Origin: Palaemon carinicauda
Taxonomy: Eukaryota > Arthropoda > Malacostraca > Decapoda > Palaemonidae
Direction of reading: 5' to 3'
Length of the DNA: 64,000 bases
NCBI RefSeq assembly: GCF_036898095.1
Contig: NC_090751.1
Span: forward strand, 48,837,553 to 48,901,552
Shown here: piece after piece, positions 11,641 to 25,489 of the stretch
Position numbering within the stretch: the stretch's first letter is position 1
Layout: the number at the start of each line of letters is the position of its first letter
Program-made: the position numbers and the translations under genes
Notes under the pieces: generated by a model
What the model was told of the DNA's origin: nothing
Seen by the model: the letters and a program-made list of their open reading frames with translations, nothing else
Database searches by the model: none

Positions 11641-13298
11641 GTCCCAGTAGTTACCGCTGGGTAATTGGAAAGCCCTGCCCAACTGACAGGCCTCTGAGCC
11701 TTCAGATGGTACAGACGTACTTACGGTGTTCTCAACGGGCTATTATAGTCTTTTGATTTTTCCTTTAGATAATTGTGTAACCAGATCATTTTCAGCAAGG
11801 GATATTTAGAAGGAAAAATAGATTTTTAGTGGTTTCTTGATAACCTTAGCTGTGTAACCATTTTCTGTATAAGCCTGCTGACATCCACATTCTTGCTCCT
11901 ATTAGACAGCATAACTATTTTCTGTTTATTCCCTTGCTTGTGTGACCTGGTGATGACGACTATGACACTGTATTCCTAAGGAGTTGGGAATCTTTAGACA
12001 TCAAATATGCACTGTTGGAAGAAAATTCTACGGCTGTTGAGTGTGAAGCAAAAAGACACCACCCTTCTTCTTTCTTCAGTGTCTTCCTGTTTCCGGAAAG
12101 GTACTAAGGATGTATCACCTGGTTGTGCTGTTTCTTTATCAAGTTCCTGTAACCTCTTCTACGTTGGATCATCATCATGGTCATGAATGAAACATTGAAT
12201 GAGAAATTCAAGTTCTCCCTCCACTTCTGCCTTCGTCATCATACTGCTGATCAGAATAGAAGAATTCTGCCTTTGTTTTTCCTTTTATGGACGAAGAAGT
12301 GCAAACACCAATTGATAGGAATTGTGTATGCAACTCCTACTATTTCTCCCTCTGTTGGAGAAACATTGCTGCTCCAAGAATCCCCTTGACTCAGTGCTGA
12401 GGGCTACCGAGTGTGCACTCTTACAGGAGCATACCCTTGACTGTTCATGCATGCATGCCTACAAAAGCTCTCCAGTACATGCACTCTCACCTGTTCACAT
12501 GACATTGATCTGAGAATCCACATTTGCTTTCTAGTTAGACTAGAGACTAAGGAGTTCTACATTTGCCAAAACACACTAAACATACCCGAAAACTTCACTT
12601 GATCACCTTGTGTGGAATCCACACAGATACAGAGCACCGCGACGGATGGTCTGGATCCTTGAAAGACACCAAAGTGCCTACTAATGACCAAGGTTCTACC
12701 AGAAGGGGGAACCAAAGTCGGCTCCCTAGACCCTTGCGCTCATGAATGAGTCCAAATACATTCACAAATGATCGTTTTGACTTCAGATTGTTTGCCTCTA
12801 TCTGTACTGGTCAGAGGTCTGGTTTCTTGAATCAAACAAATCCCCAGTCCCTTCATACCCAGCAGAGTAAAGCATATGGCAGGTTGCTCTGGCGATTCAT
12901 CCCAAACCCCATATGCTTATACCCCAAGGGCAAAACCAGCAACGTGATCAGCGTCTGAAGAAAGCCTGGCAAGGCCATCAACTAGATGGGAAGAAACTCA
13001 GGCACTGAATATGACAGAGATGGAAGTAGTAGTTCATACTCTTCCCTCTGCTGATCAGGGTAAGGAAACAGCCAGGGCTCTGTACGGGGAAAAAGGCCCC
13101 TTCACCCCCAACACTTGGTCTCGCAGTTTCCTCTCAATTCACTTTATCAAAGTGTTGCAACTTGAAGGAGAGCAGAAGTCCATCGTCAAGGTAGGAAGGG
13201 TGAGGGAGGGCACCGAAGTTCAACCAGGTAACAGAAAGTGTATGGGACTGTACACTCCTGTCATACTGGGTTACTGAGAATGCCTGGCACCAAGACAA
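11641..13298. other. Unassigned region with a GC-richer block at ~12.0-13.3 kb
   Basis: From about 12000 to 13290 base composition is closer to that of the retroelement bodies than to the AT-rich background. Several 60-90 codon plus-strand frames occur (12177-12389, 12563-12958, 13011-13277), but none shows a motif I recognise. A decayed retroelement is the most likely explanation; no function is claimed. Confidence 0.4.
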
Positions 13299-13534
13299 TG
13301 GAAGGCCATGGGACAGAGAAGCTATGGCACTAGCCAAGACTAGAGAACGATGGTTTGATTTTGGAGTGCCCCTGTCCCACAAAAGCTGCATACCATAGGT
13401 AAAGAGTCTCTTCTACCCTTACCAAGAATGATGTAGCCACTGAACAATTACAGAGCAGTAGTTAACCCCTTGAGTAAAGAAGAATTGTTTGGTAATCTCA
13501 GTGTTGTCAGGTGCATGAGGACAGAGAGAATGTT
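13299..13534 (-). mobile_element. Internal fragment of the same LINE 3' region
   Basis: The minus strand matches the middle of the 51.5-53.7 kb units (the segment around ACTAGAGAACxATGGTTTGAT and AAGAATTGTTTGGTAATCTC). It lacks the 3' terminus and the (TAA)n tail, so both ends have been lost. Confidence 0.75.
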
Positions 13535-14219
13535 GCGCTCATGAATGAGTGCAAATACATTTTATAAAGTAAGTAAATAACATATAAAATGGCTGAGGGA
13601 AAGAAACCTCATGAAAGGGAACACATATTATACAAGTAAAAATATTTACTTCAAAATGATAAAAAGGTAACTAGAAAAAAATGGTCTTATAATATGGAGT
13701 AGTAATTGAACAAAAATACCATGAAAAATTAAATAAGACACACAAAGGCATAAAAATATACCATAGTTCTAACTTTAGTAAAATTGGCATGGACACAAAT
13801 CTAATTAATGAAAAACTGCACAAGTCCCTCTTCTCACTAAAACAATGTATTTATCCGCTGCCAACTGGAGTGTTAGTTTGATGAGTTGAGATCTACTGAA
13901 GTTTTTTGTAATGTTAATGGCTAATGGCATGAAATGTATTTTTAAGTTACAAAATCAAATTTGTCACATTTTGGATGATCATTACACCAGAACACTTAGG
14001 AGTTTCCAGATAGTTTTTTTTCTGGAGATACACAAAAGTCAGGGAGTCCAGTCTTTGTTTCCTCTGATTTTTAAACGAACTCGCTGACTGCTGGATGCAG
14101 GTTGCCATTTACTCTGTATGACCTTAATGTTTTCATTTATGAAATGGGTAAGCTTGGCAAAGGAACTGACTTTATCAAAATAGAAACTAGGTTGAGATCA
14201 AGTTGCATCTTTCATTATA
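13535..14219. other. AT-rich non-coding stretch
   Basis: No gene or recognisable repeat was seen between the LINE fragment and the Tigger-like element. Confidence 0.6.
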
Positions 14220-15704
14220 CAGTGGAATCTCTACACACGAACGTATTTACATCCAAATTTTCCAACATCCGAAGTAAAATTCGAGCAATTTTTCGATTCT
14301 ACACCCGAATTTTATTTCGACACACGAAGTAAGCAATTTTCGTCGTACTGGTTGTATCCCAATTTTTCGACACGCGAAGTACAATTCCAACACGTAACTA
14401 CTCTACACCCGAATTTTTTTTCGACACCCGAAGTAAACAATACCTGTGCATGTAGATGGTACTCATAGCGCAGGATGTATTTTTTATTTCCGCTGATAGA
14501 AGGCAGCATTTGTACCTCGGAGGGACCCTCAATTAGCGTGGCTTGGGACATTCCTCTGTTCTCGTCGGCTTCGTGTGGTTGTGCCCTGTGCGTTCTGCTA
14601 TTAACTGTGTTTTAATCGTGATTTTTTACGTTCATCCTTTTACGACATTTAACGTAAATCATGGGTCCTTAAAGGCTTAGTTTCGCAAGTGGTAGTGGTA
14701 GTGGTGAGAAAAGGAATAAGGAAATGCTTTCTTTAGAAGTAAAGCAAGGAATTATTGAAAAGCATGAGCGTGGCGTTTGTGTGAGTGAACTTGCAAAAGA
14801 ACATCATGACGAACTTACTACAGAGGAGCTCAAGGAACCATGCTATATCTGAGCACATGAGTGATGACAAGGAAGGGATCGAGGAGGTAGAACATGAGTT
14901 AGGTTCGGCGCAAATAAAAGAGGTGTTAGGAAAATATCAAGACGTGGTCGACTTCATCTACAAATAGCATCCAAAGAAATTGCAGGTTTGTCATGTAGTT
15001 GCGCAGTTTGATGATGATTCCCTAATTTATTTTTGAAACATTCTGAAAAGCTGTACCAAGCAACTTTCTATCGATAGCTTCTTTAAAAAAACTATGAAGC
15101 GAACTTGTGATGAAGAGGAAGGAAGTGGTTCAGAGAAAACGGCAAAGAGTGAAGCGAAAGAAAGTGAAACAAAGAAAACGGCAAAGATTGAAGAGAGAAA
15201 AATTCAATCAATTTTAAGTGTAGAGTGAAAGTGATTAAAATTAATAAAAAAGAAAAAAATAAAATGTAAAAAAAAAATAAAAAAATAAATAAGCTAAGTT
15301 AGGTTAAAGTTCACTTGGTGTAAGTTAGAATAAGTTACGGTAGTGTATGTTTATCGTAGTCAACCTCTCTACCTCCTCACCGCCCGTCTGTCTCCTCTCT
15401 GCGTAGCAAGACCAACACCTGCGCTGGACTTTCTAAGGTAAAGTGACGCTATAAACACGTTTCTTATTTATTATTTCTTGATAATTATTCTTTTTTACAT
15501 GTCTATTATCTAATTTAGAGTGCATATTGTCATGTGTAATTTATGTGTAGTAATTTATTAAGGAGTTATCATAGGTTTTTGGGCTCAACCACGGATTAAT
15601 CCTATTTCAATGTATTCTTATGGGAAAATTTGTTTCTACATCCAAACATTTTCTACATCCGAAGTCGGTTGTGGAACGGATTAAATTCGTATGTAGAGGT
15701 ACTG
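14220..15704 (+). mobile_element. Internally deleted Tigger-like DNA transposon
   Basis: The left end CAGTGGAATCTCTACACACG is mirrored by CGTATGTAGAGGTACTG at the right end. TA precedes the left end (14218-14219); the right flank reads AC, so that side of the duplication is not preserved. The subterminal regions repeat 'ACACCCGAATTTT/TCGACAC' motifs as in other Tigger-type ends. At ~1.5 kb it is about 1 kb shorter than the related element at 38.4-40.8 kb, and the missing part is the transposase catalytic core. Confidence 0.8.
14661..15228 (+). pseudogene. Tigger-like transposase relic: N-terminal HTH joined to C-terminal tail
   Basis: An ATG at 14661 is followed three codons later by a stop. 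In another frame comes a CENP-B/Tigger-type helix-turn-helix start (EMLSLEVKQGIIEKHERG, VSELAKEH). It then passes straight into the family's C-terminal region, with an LTTEELKE-type motif and a lysine/glutamate-rich tail ending at 15228. The DDE domain is absent. Frameshifts and stops confirm it is dead. The family call is from motif recognition. Confidence 0.75.
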
Positions 15705-17747
15705 ACGGAACTGTATTCATCTTTTATTCTCTAATGTTTGATGCTACCATCACATTGCCCTGTAAGGAGTAGGGCACTCTGTCAGTCTGTAACAAAACAA
15801 CATTAGATTACTGTGGTGTACTTTGGACATTTTTAAGATGGGATTATGGCACAATAATGAATAAAGAAAATAACAATAATAATTTTTTCAATACAAACAC
15901 TATTATTATAACCTAAGGAGATCTAAGCCTTCTTAAGGTCAAACTTATCTGTGACGGTCTGCATGGTAACAGGAGAAAAGCCTCCAACTTCTGATGGGGT
16001 GCATCAAACACTGGGGAAAACCAACACGCTACTAGAACCTTTAAAAGACTGCTGACATAGATCCGAGGGCTCCTAGCTCCTGACACATACTCTGGTGACT
16101 GAGCCAGGGGCATATGTACAGAAATGGCAGTAGCAGATGCACTCATGAGAAAACAGAAGAGGCAAAAGACTTCTTTGGTGTCTCCTTGGGCATTTCCAAG
16201 ACATACCCCAGAGAAGGCTGAGCTCACATCCTCCTATTCAAGCCATACGTCTTCCACCACCCAGGAAGCCATGATCTATAATCCACACCCTGGGATGATT
16301 ACAAACAGTTATTTCTCCCTCAAGAAACACTAAGATAGTGTGGACCTTAAACGTTACAACATCCTCATTGCACAAATTTCTTGTCTCACATCCATAAATC
16401 ACAAACACAGCCAGCATTCACAGGTGGAGGGGAGCCCTGGTCTTCTTGCTTGCGATCACCACCTATTAACTACCTCGTCAAGAATGTGCCCTATTTATAA
16501 AGAATAAAGGTTTATATATGCATAAAAACAATTAGAATTTCAAGTAATGAGAGAAGAGAAAAACCAAGTAAAATTAAAAATTAAACAACTAAATTATATA
16601 TATTAAACAAAATGCAGAAATTAAATACTGTACTAGTTAACTTTTAAAGATTTGGAATTATGAAGTGTATGAAATGAATTTTAGAGGTGTAGTCTATTTA
16701 GTGCTAACGATGATTTAGAATTTTATTAAGGTAATGGTGTCATATACTGTACTGTACAGTTATAGTAATGCAACCTACAGTACTGGTATTGGACTATATG
16801 AAAATAATGTGCGATGTGTAAGGTGTTAGTTGATTACACGTAGTGAGTGATCAGTTGGTTAGGGGGCTAGGAGGTGACCTCTGTTACCGAACCCCTGTGA
16901 AAATCGAGGCCTAACTGTATGTCTGCTCATAGTAAAGGTTGGATTTCCCCCGATATTTATAAAGGTTTCAGAAGCAAATGTATATCTTGCATGACTCTTC
17001 CATGTGTTATTTACTGGGTAAGTGTTGCCAAGTTTGTGTTATTGATCTTTTACTCTCGTAATTTACCAGCATGCTCTTTTTGTCACTGAAGCTGGTATAA
17101 ACTAATTTGCATTACTACAGTATACTGTATAATGTTTATGTACTTTATGATAGCCTAATATATTATGTAACTATTTTGAGAACTCTCATGTTTCTTTTTT
17201 TACTTTTCAGGGTTGTTACCAGCGAACTAACATTTTATTTCAACCACTTAGAAAGCTTGGGTTTAAGTGGTCTTATATCCCAAGAAGAATTTACAACGGG
17301 TCTGTGGCCTGCTCGCTCATAGAAGTAACTTGTACATATGTTCCATTTCATGATGATTTTATATTTTTCACATTATTTATTTTGTATTTAATGAGTGGGA
17401 AAGCAATGTATAATGTAGGTTTGTGCAAATGCATGAGTACAGCATTTTTAGATATAGTGAAACTCCATACAGTATATTTAAATTCACGAAGTTCAGATTT
17501 ACTACTCAAAAGGCAATTTAAAATATCAAGCTACCATAATTTCTTATTTTAATTTTCTTGAAATTGAAACTTGGCAGGTTAATTTTCAGTGCTGTACATT
17601 TGTGTGTATCTTTTCATTTGGCAGTGTTATATGCCTTATTAACGGTAGTTGTTTTATAACTCTTATAAGGACAGTGAACTGCTCAGGGTTAGTCTTACAG
17701 AATTTTGGAGTCAGACTGCTGAGAGGTCCCTAAGAACATTCTTGTCA
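15705..17747. other. Non-coding stretch, no feature recognised
   Basis: The sequence is AT-rich with a slightly GC-richer patch at ~15.9-16.5 kb. Frames of ~70-100 codons there (such as 15913-16227 minus) show no domain. Confidence 0.6.
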
Positions 17748-18010
17748 AGGTTAGAACAGATAATCTAGTATAACATAATATGCTAAAGAAATATTATCTT
17801 CCCTGCCCTAGGGCCAGTGTATTTACATGCAAAGCATATACTCAATGTGTATAAGGGAGACCTGTGGGTTCAGGCTCTGTTATTGAATTCGTCACAGCAG
17901 CTCCAATGCTTAATTCATCTGCTAACTGACAGCACATGGCCCACTGAGAACCAATACTAAAATTAGAAGACGAATGCTTAGCTGAGCGTTTGTTTCTTGA
18001 TTAACAACCA
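17748..18010. repeat. Dispersed repeat, copy 1
   Basis: This stretch aligns, with substitutions and small gaps, to about 62586-62830 in the same orientation. Shared blocks include TAGAACAG, CTAAAGAAATAT, GTGTxTATAAGGGA and CACAGCAG. It has no open frame. A SINE-like or other old dispersed repeat is possible; no tRNA-like head was identified. Confidence 0.6.
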
Positions 18011-18421
18011 TGTTTTTATGGTCGTTTTATTGTTAGGACATAGTATTACTAGCTCTTAGTGTTTGAAGGGATTCTAGTCAACTTCTAAGTTAAGTGAAGT
18101 TGAATAGGTTTTGAATTCGTCTTTACCAAATTAAAGCTCTAGATGTTAGAGCTAATGTATACCCCACTATGCGGTTGTTTGTTTGATAATGTAAAAAATG
18201 TTCACATATGATGCCAGTATAATTTCGATCTTCAGGGCATGGGATATGCTTTGCATGTTGAAACACTGGTCTTTGGGGAGGAAAACAATATTCTTTGGTA
18301 TTTAATGTCATTGATTACTTTTCGTAGCCTTAACAGGAAAGTCTTTGAGGACTACTCAGAACTTCCCCAAAATAGTTGTTTGCTTTGTCAAAGCCCCATT
18401 TTACATTTGGCTTCCAGATGT

Positions 18422-18499
18422 GTTTCAGATGATAGTTTGATATTCTAAGTTTATTTACTCGTTTCAGCTGATAGTTTGGTATTCTGAGTTTTATTTACT
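18422..18499. repeat. 39-bp direct tandem duplication
   Basis: GTTTCAG(A/C)TGATAGTTTG begins at 18422 and again at 18461. The two units differ by a few bases. Confidence 0.85.
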
Positions 18500-19575
18500 T
18501 TGCTATCACCAAAATTTGACTTCTGAATTTGATATGAAATAATGTAGTTGAAAAAGAATATGAACCATTATTTTTTTCATTTATGCTTGTCCATACAAAA
18601 GTACAAACTACACATTTTATTTATCCCAATGGCCAGAAAAGTTCAGTTAGTTGAATTCTTCAATAAGTGAAGGAACCCAAATTATTTAGCAGGAAAGTAC
18701 TTTCCCACAGCTATAAGATGCCCTTGTACATCTGCATTATAAGGCAGGCTTAGCTTGTAGTTTATGGCTCTAAATCAATTAAGAGTTGTCAAATAATAAA
18801 ATTTGAGACAGGTTGGAAGTATATGAAAGTGATGCGTTACCTATCACTGTCTTCAGTACTAAACCTACAAAGGGTTTCACTGGGAAAAAAAGAGGGGATA
18901 CCCTGAATTTAGTTAAGGTCGGTACAGTTACCCAAGGTGATTGAAATTGTGCACACGAGAATGCCCAAGTCCCAGTGTCCTCATTCAAATATAGGGGACT
19001 ATGAGATCACTTTCACCTTTTGGTTAGGGAAAGTAATCCTTGGTGCAAATAATGAGCGTGAGGACTCAAAATTAGTATTTGCATGAAAATACTGTATCTA
19101 CCTTTTATGTTAAAAGTATTTTCAAGACACAGGTACTTTTACTAAATTCTATTTTGTATGAAGTGAGCTGAAAAGCTTTTGTCTCTTATCGTATCCTACA
19201 GTCACAATCCGATGGGCTTCTCCGAAGAGAAGTGAACAACTCCTGGAGGTACCATCACGAATATTTCATAACAGATTCTTTGGTAATTGGATTACATGTG
19301 AAATGAATTGTTTCATCTTTCTTCTGTCTTGTTTACATTGTCAAAATTTCTTTGGTCCAAATCTAAATCTTTGTTTTTTTTTCATTAGTTGCTTGGATCT
19401 TCTTACTTATCTTCCTTTTACTAATTTCATACTTATTACTTACTAACTACTACTTCTCCCATTCTCATTACAACCTACTACTACTCCCATTATCATTACG
19501 TGTGTATACTCTCTTGGTGAGATTGGTCAGCTGGAGATTATACATCTATAGAATTTACAGATACACATTACTTGC

Positions 19576-19645
19576 TTTTTAGATCACTAATTGTTTCAAG
19601 GGAATTGCATTTTACTTTTTTAGATCACTAATTGTTTCAAGAGAA
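19576..19645. repeat. 41-bp direct tandem duplication
   Basis: TAGATCACTAATTGTTTCAA occurs at about 19580 and again 41 bp later. Confidence 0.85.
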
Positions 19646-20415
19646 ATGAAAGAAACTCATAAATAAAATACCTTGTAAGATCAGACGAGTAGTTCTGTTG
19701 ATTGTGAATGTGCCATCAAATAGAAAGGCGTCTTGTAAATTATATTTCACATGGATTTCAATCAAGTATAACATTTTAATAAAGAATTTAAATAAATAAC
19801 TTTCAAGTTTACTAAACACAATAATCAATACTGATACAATGATTTAGTGATTAATGGGCCTTTCCCTTCCAACTATGGAATATTCATTCAAGACCAAGTC
19901 TAGAATATTATATCTTGAAGCACTCAATGGACTTTGCACTTTTTGGGCATTAAGGATTAGTAAAATAATGAGTTTGTATTTTTTAGGATAATAAACTCAT
20001 CAATTATGCTGTTATACCATTCATTTTATATATTTCATTTCATCACTAGTCATAATTTCAAATTTAGTTTACAAGAATAGTACATTCACATAAAAAAATC
20101 CTTCATTAATATTGAATGGTAACATTCATTAATATAAACAGCATCTCCAAAGAGCACTAAACTGAATTCATTACTCTGTTGTCAGGTCTTTTATTGTTAT
20201 ACTGTACTAGAAGAAAGTTTGTCCACGATATTATTCAGTATATTTGCTTATTTCCTGTAAGACATTAAAGTTTTTTTCAACATTTTCATGTTTTCATGCT
20301 GTGTACATTTTCATGTTGCTTTCTTGATTGTTAGTTATATTTAAGGTATAATAGTGTACTGTGAAATTGGCAAAATATTGTATTCAAACATGAAATAGTA
20401 CGCATTAACGATATA

Positions 20416-21804
20416 CAGGCACAATACCGATTTTCCGGCACCCTATGGTTCCAGAGGCTTGCTGATATAACTGTTTTTCTATTTATTGTGAAATGATTAC
20501 AGTATATAATAATTTTTTCTGAAATCTCTTTAGTATATTGTTTCTCTCTAATAGCAAAAAACTAATTTTGTGTAATTTTGTGGTTGCGTAATAATTAGCC
20601 GTTGAAAGATACAGTATAAAACTATTCGTCAGTACTGAACATTGTGTTATACAGAAATGTAATAAAGAAAATATCAGTTTCCTTTGACAAAAGAAGTCAA
20701 CTGTAATGCATAATTATAATAATGAGAGAGAGAGAGTGTGTGTGTGTGTGTGTTTGTGTGTGTCGTTGTATGCGATGTATTATTTATCTCAGACTTGAAA
20801 ATTATATGCTATAGAAATTATAGTTGAAAATATAAGGAATGAAATAGTAAAAAATAAATTGCGCCGTTTATCGTGTTTACAGCTATCAGGGTTGACAAAA
20901 TGTGATCACTGTTACCAATATTAATGATATTTCCCTAGATCTAGGATCTACACTAAGTGTAGGATAGTGTATTTATTTATGACAAGTAACTCATATTGCA
21001 CAAAGACTACATAAAGAATTGGAAGAAAAATTAATAATTTCCTAAGCTTTATGATTAAGAACTGAAGAGCTAACAACTATAAATTATCGGGTATCAACAA
21101 CGTGAATGAAACCCCGGTAAACTTTTTTATGCCATTAAACTTAACTGTAAATAAAATATGCAAGTATTTCAAATAAAACTCTTTAAATTAGTAAGGTAAA
21201 TTAAAAATGACAGTTGAAGTAATAATTGTTTCTTTTAGGAAATAAAAAAATGATCCTTTAGTAATTTGCCTTAATCAGCTGATTTGGATAAATTTATCAA
21301 TGTAAACAATGGATAATATTAAAATTACCTTTTCATTTCTTTATGCAAAACTAATATGGGAGTACAGTATTACAGGCACTTTATAGCATACAGAGAACCA
21401 AAATACCAGTTTTATCAAAATCCTGTTTTATTTCAAATATAGCAATGGTATTACTCGACGAGACATCACAATCAAGTTTTTTTCAGCAATTCAACTTATC
21501 TTTAGTTGAAATAGACTGGTGTTTAAGTTTACACCATGGCTGCCACTTGAATTTGCCTGTAAAGCCATAACTAGAGTTAAATTTAATTAAAATAAGCTAA
21601 AATCACATAATTAAGGGAGACTACCGCTAGCAGACGTATGTAGTGTTAACAAAAAAACCGATGTCGTGCTACACACATAGCCATTTGTTATCTGCCAAGT
21701 AAATTAGTCTGGTGGCCACTTAATTTTTAATTTCCCACTCAAGATTTTGTTCAGATTAAAAGAGGTCTGGGACCATCAGTTGCCAGAAAATCGTTGGTGC
21801 CCTG
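20416..21804. mobile_element. Non-autonomous TIR element of 1,389 bp (TA duplication)
   Basis: The left end, CAGGCAC then CGATTTTCCGGCACC, is mirrored at the right end. There the reverse complement reads CAGGGCACC then CGATTTTCTGGCAAC. TA flanks both sides (20414-20415 and 21805-21806). The TIRs extend imperfectly for about 40 bp. No transposase motif is present in the AT-rich interior. Ends starting CAGG with TA duplications fit Tigger/pogo-type elements. Confidence 0.8.
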
Positions 21805-21806
21805 TA

Positions 21807-22758
21807 CAATATGCAAATGGGATAAGAAAGTTTAACTATAATTCACTGGAGGAGAAGGGTATTAAGCATTTTTCATTAAATAATTTATAATTTAGTATAT
21901 CTTTTATTAATTAATCTTTACTTTTAACCTTGGGTGATTTTATATATATATATATAGGAATTAAATTTTTTATCCATGCACACAAATTTGATCGTATACC
22001 TGTATAAAATGTCTTATAAATTTCTCTTTATATAATTTTTTTCCCTCCATGTCTACTCTGGGTGTATTCATTCAGTATTTATTTTCAAATGATTGTCATT
22101 TTTTGTATTTTAGGTATCCATATATATTATTCACATTTATTGACACATTGATAACTTTACTTACAAGTGTAAAGGTATGAGGACATTTGTATTTTAGCAA
22201 CCACTCGTATCATGTTATGCAGGCTCCTCCTTGAGCAGATAACTTATTTGCTGGATGTAAAATTGAATTGAGTCTGTTGCTACAATATGCATGCATGTGT
22301 TTATTTACAATGTACACATACCTGCGTGAGTAAATGGATTCCTATATATCACCACCCAGTTTAAAATATCAGATTATTGTTACTATATTTTGAAGGCTGT
22401 GTTGTTACTGTAATATTTGTTAGTAATAAAAATAGATTTTATTTAACTTATCATTTGTGAAAAGGTTTATTAAAACTAGAGTGAATGTTCCTAATGGATC
22501 TCATAGTTGTGATTGTGTCGAGTGCCCAAAAAATGTTTCTAGAGCATGTTACTGTGACTGTTGTCTAAACTATGGTGAAGAATGATTATCATATGTCATG
22601 ATTTGTATTACTGGATGAAATATGCTATGGAAATTCATGTGAATGACATATTTGTGTTCCATAATAAATTGGTATTTTTGGGGGCAAAAAAAAGGTGAAA
22701 TGTATGTTTTATAATAAAGAACACTAATAGAGTAAAGGATGTAAATAATGAATTATTC

Positions 22759-22799
<41 letters not shown>

Positions 22800-25489
22800 T
22801 ATTAAAAAGGAGCACTAAATTTAAGCATGGCTTAAGACACAGTGGCAGTGAAAATTATACCATTCTGTTACTTACATTACATGTTTCATTACTTTAATGA
22901 AATTGTATGAGCACGATTGAAGGTCAGTTACACAAGTATACACTTATACTATATTTCTTGGGCTCATGTTGTAATCATGTAAGTAATAATTTTTAAATAG
23001 GTATAAGTCTAAAATTAATATTTTATTACAAATATTATAAATAATTTTTAAAGAAAACTAAGATTAAAATGAACAGCAGTCATTTTGAGCTCCACTATTT
23101 CCGTAGGTGTCTTTCATGGTCTGATTTTTTTTTCATTCCAGGTGCTCATAACATGTTTCAAATATTTTCCTTTCTTAGTATTGTGACGTAATTAAAGCAT
23201 TCTTATACTCGGTTGATGATTTCTTAATAGATTTTCAGAATAATTTGGATGTATATATACTGGATGGGCATGTGCCTCTATTGTAGTATCAATTAACATC
23301 TGAAAAAATTACACAAGTACAGTACAGTACACTTTTGTATTCTTGCAATGAAATACTGATGGGGTTCAAGCTCACAAAGTTCATCAGTACATAATTAACA
23401 TTTTTAGTTCCATCTAATGAAAAAATCTTTATTCATTCTGCCTGTTAATATGTAAGAAAAAATCATAGTATATAAAAGGATATTTTAAGCAGGAAATGCA
23501 AATTGCAGTGATATTTGAAAATTGTAAGAAAATGTTTCTAGTTTTAGATGGGGTGTCTCTTTATAATGGGATTAAATTTTAGCGCTGTTGATATGTGAGT
23601 GTTGTTGATTATGTTGAACTTTTGAAGAATTACACATTTGAATATAGGATATACTAATTTTTTTAAAAGCTGAGCGTAGTGTAAAGGAAATATATAGTTT
23701 TCAAATTCAATTAACTTTTTTTTTATAGCCAGTAATGGATTTCAGCGATAAATGTTAAATGCATAAGGAGTAGCTGTGTTGTCTGACTTCTATGCTGTTA
23801 ACTGCTTGAATCATTAGCTGAAGTATTAGTAGAAATTAATTATATAAAATAATTTTTCTAACTTATAGCTTCTGTAACAATTTAGGCCTTTCTTCATATC
23901 CCCGCACTCAAGATAGTTTTTAGGTGAATAAGCCACATTTATATTGAATATGATCATGGCTAGGTTATTTTGAAAATGGTTAATAGAGACACTGTTAGAA
24001 TACTTGGTGTAATACCAGTCTAAAATTTCCCAACAAAGTTTGTTTGGTTATATTTCAAAATTGTTCTCTTGTTAAATCAGGATAAAAAAAAAAATTGCTG
24101 TGGCAGGCTCTCAATAGGATTATCGTATTTTATATGCAGTTATGAAATGTTGCTAAATTAAATTTTCATGCTTAAAAATCAAGTAAACTATATATCAATA
24201 CTGTATTATTATGAATATAATTTGTAATGCTAACTTGGAAATTGAATTTGTGCTCTATAAGTGTGTTTGTTGTTCCTTGGGAGACGCCCCACTTACTTGT
24301 AAATGTTACAAAAGCAGGTGGTCTTATTCTTTAACACTCAGTGTATGTTTCATAACACCTATATATTCCTGGTACAACATGCTTTTTGTCTGGTAGACAG
24401 AAGAAAGCAGTCTCATTATACAGGCAACCTATAGATCATGAGGTCTAGACTTACAGAATAACTTTATTTAACCTTTGTTGGTGTAAAGAGCCCTGCTGTC
24501 ACTTTCCAAGGTATTTGTTTTACATGAGATTGCTCAAATTGATAAATCCAAATATTAGTAATTTTTTCTCTTTTGAATTAGTGTAATATATGTTCCTTGT
24601 ATGGTGCACTTCCTTTTAGTGTTTTCAGTTTGCATAGAGTATTCAACAGTTACACTTAGTATTTTAAAACTACGTATTGATATTTTCTTTTGGATTGTAG
24701 GCTTCTTATAGTAAGGTGATCTGTACATCATTGGATTTTTAATTACCATGATAATTTAATCTTTAACAGTGTTTTGTTTTGTTTTCAGTTTCTAGTTACT
24801 TTTTTTTTTTTTTGTTTTTTTTTATTGTTTGAGGGATTTAAAGGTTAACTTCTGCTGCTAACTACAGTACTTAATAGTTATTTCTACAGTACTTAGTTAT
24901 TTAGTGCTTCAAATTTAATTCTTGTTCATGCTAACCAGTTTATTTGGACTTTAGCAAAGCATAAGTGTATCCTGTTATGCTGCTATTCCCTGATATTTTG
25001 AAAGTCAAGTACATTTGGTTTTACTGTACATTTTAGAATTGCGTTATTTACAATTACCTTATTGGTTGTGAATTTTTGTGAGGGTTTTTTTTTTTTCCTT
25101 AACATCAATTAATGTGCTGCTTTACCTTTAATTTTAATATTTTTTTGCTTATGAGGGGTATAAATAACATCTGGTACTGTCAGTAATATATAGTTTTATA
25201 GCTAATAATTATTATTGCACATCCAAATGCTGTTCTTTAGTAGGGTTGTAATTTTTTTATTCTTTTTTTTTTTCATGGGTTAAAAGAGATTCTCTCCTTT
25301 GTCGTATATGTTGTAACAAATGATCTTAGTAATTCCTAAACTGTAAGATGTACTGTAAGTAGTTATTCAACCTATGATTTTACTAAACATGGCCAAGGAC
25401 ATACAGGGTGATACAAGTAGGATTTTCATTAATGATTTTCCTGTGTTGTGAAATACTGGTTTGCAGCAAGGGAAAGATTTAATTCTTAT
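21807..25489. other. AT-rich non-coding DNA
   Basis: No gene, TIR pair or retroelement body could be recognised. Homopolymer tracts are common, including a ~33-base poly(T) near 22766-22798. The region could be intergenic or an intron. Confidence 0.6.

Larger units (their letters stand above)
18011..20415. other. Non-coding stretch with two short tandem duplications
   Basis: No gene was recognised. Two-copy tandem repeats lie at 18422-18499 (period 39) and 19576-19645 (period 41). Confidence 0.6.

Noticed and set aside
15913..16227. 104-codon minus frame as a membrane protein
   Set aside because: The hydrophobic look is chance. No homologous motif and no supporting signals.
16840..16920. 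Possible tRNA-like or SINE head
   Set aside because: A GC-richer patch was noticed, but no cloverleaf or A/B box pair could be made out.
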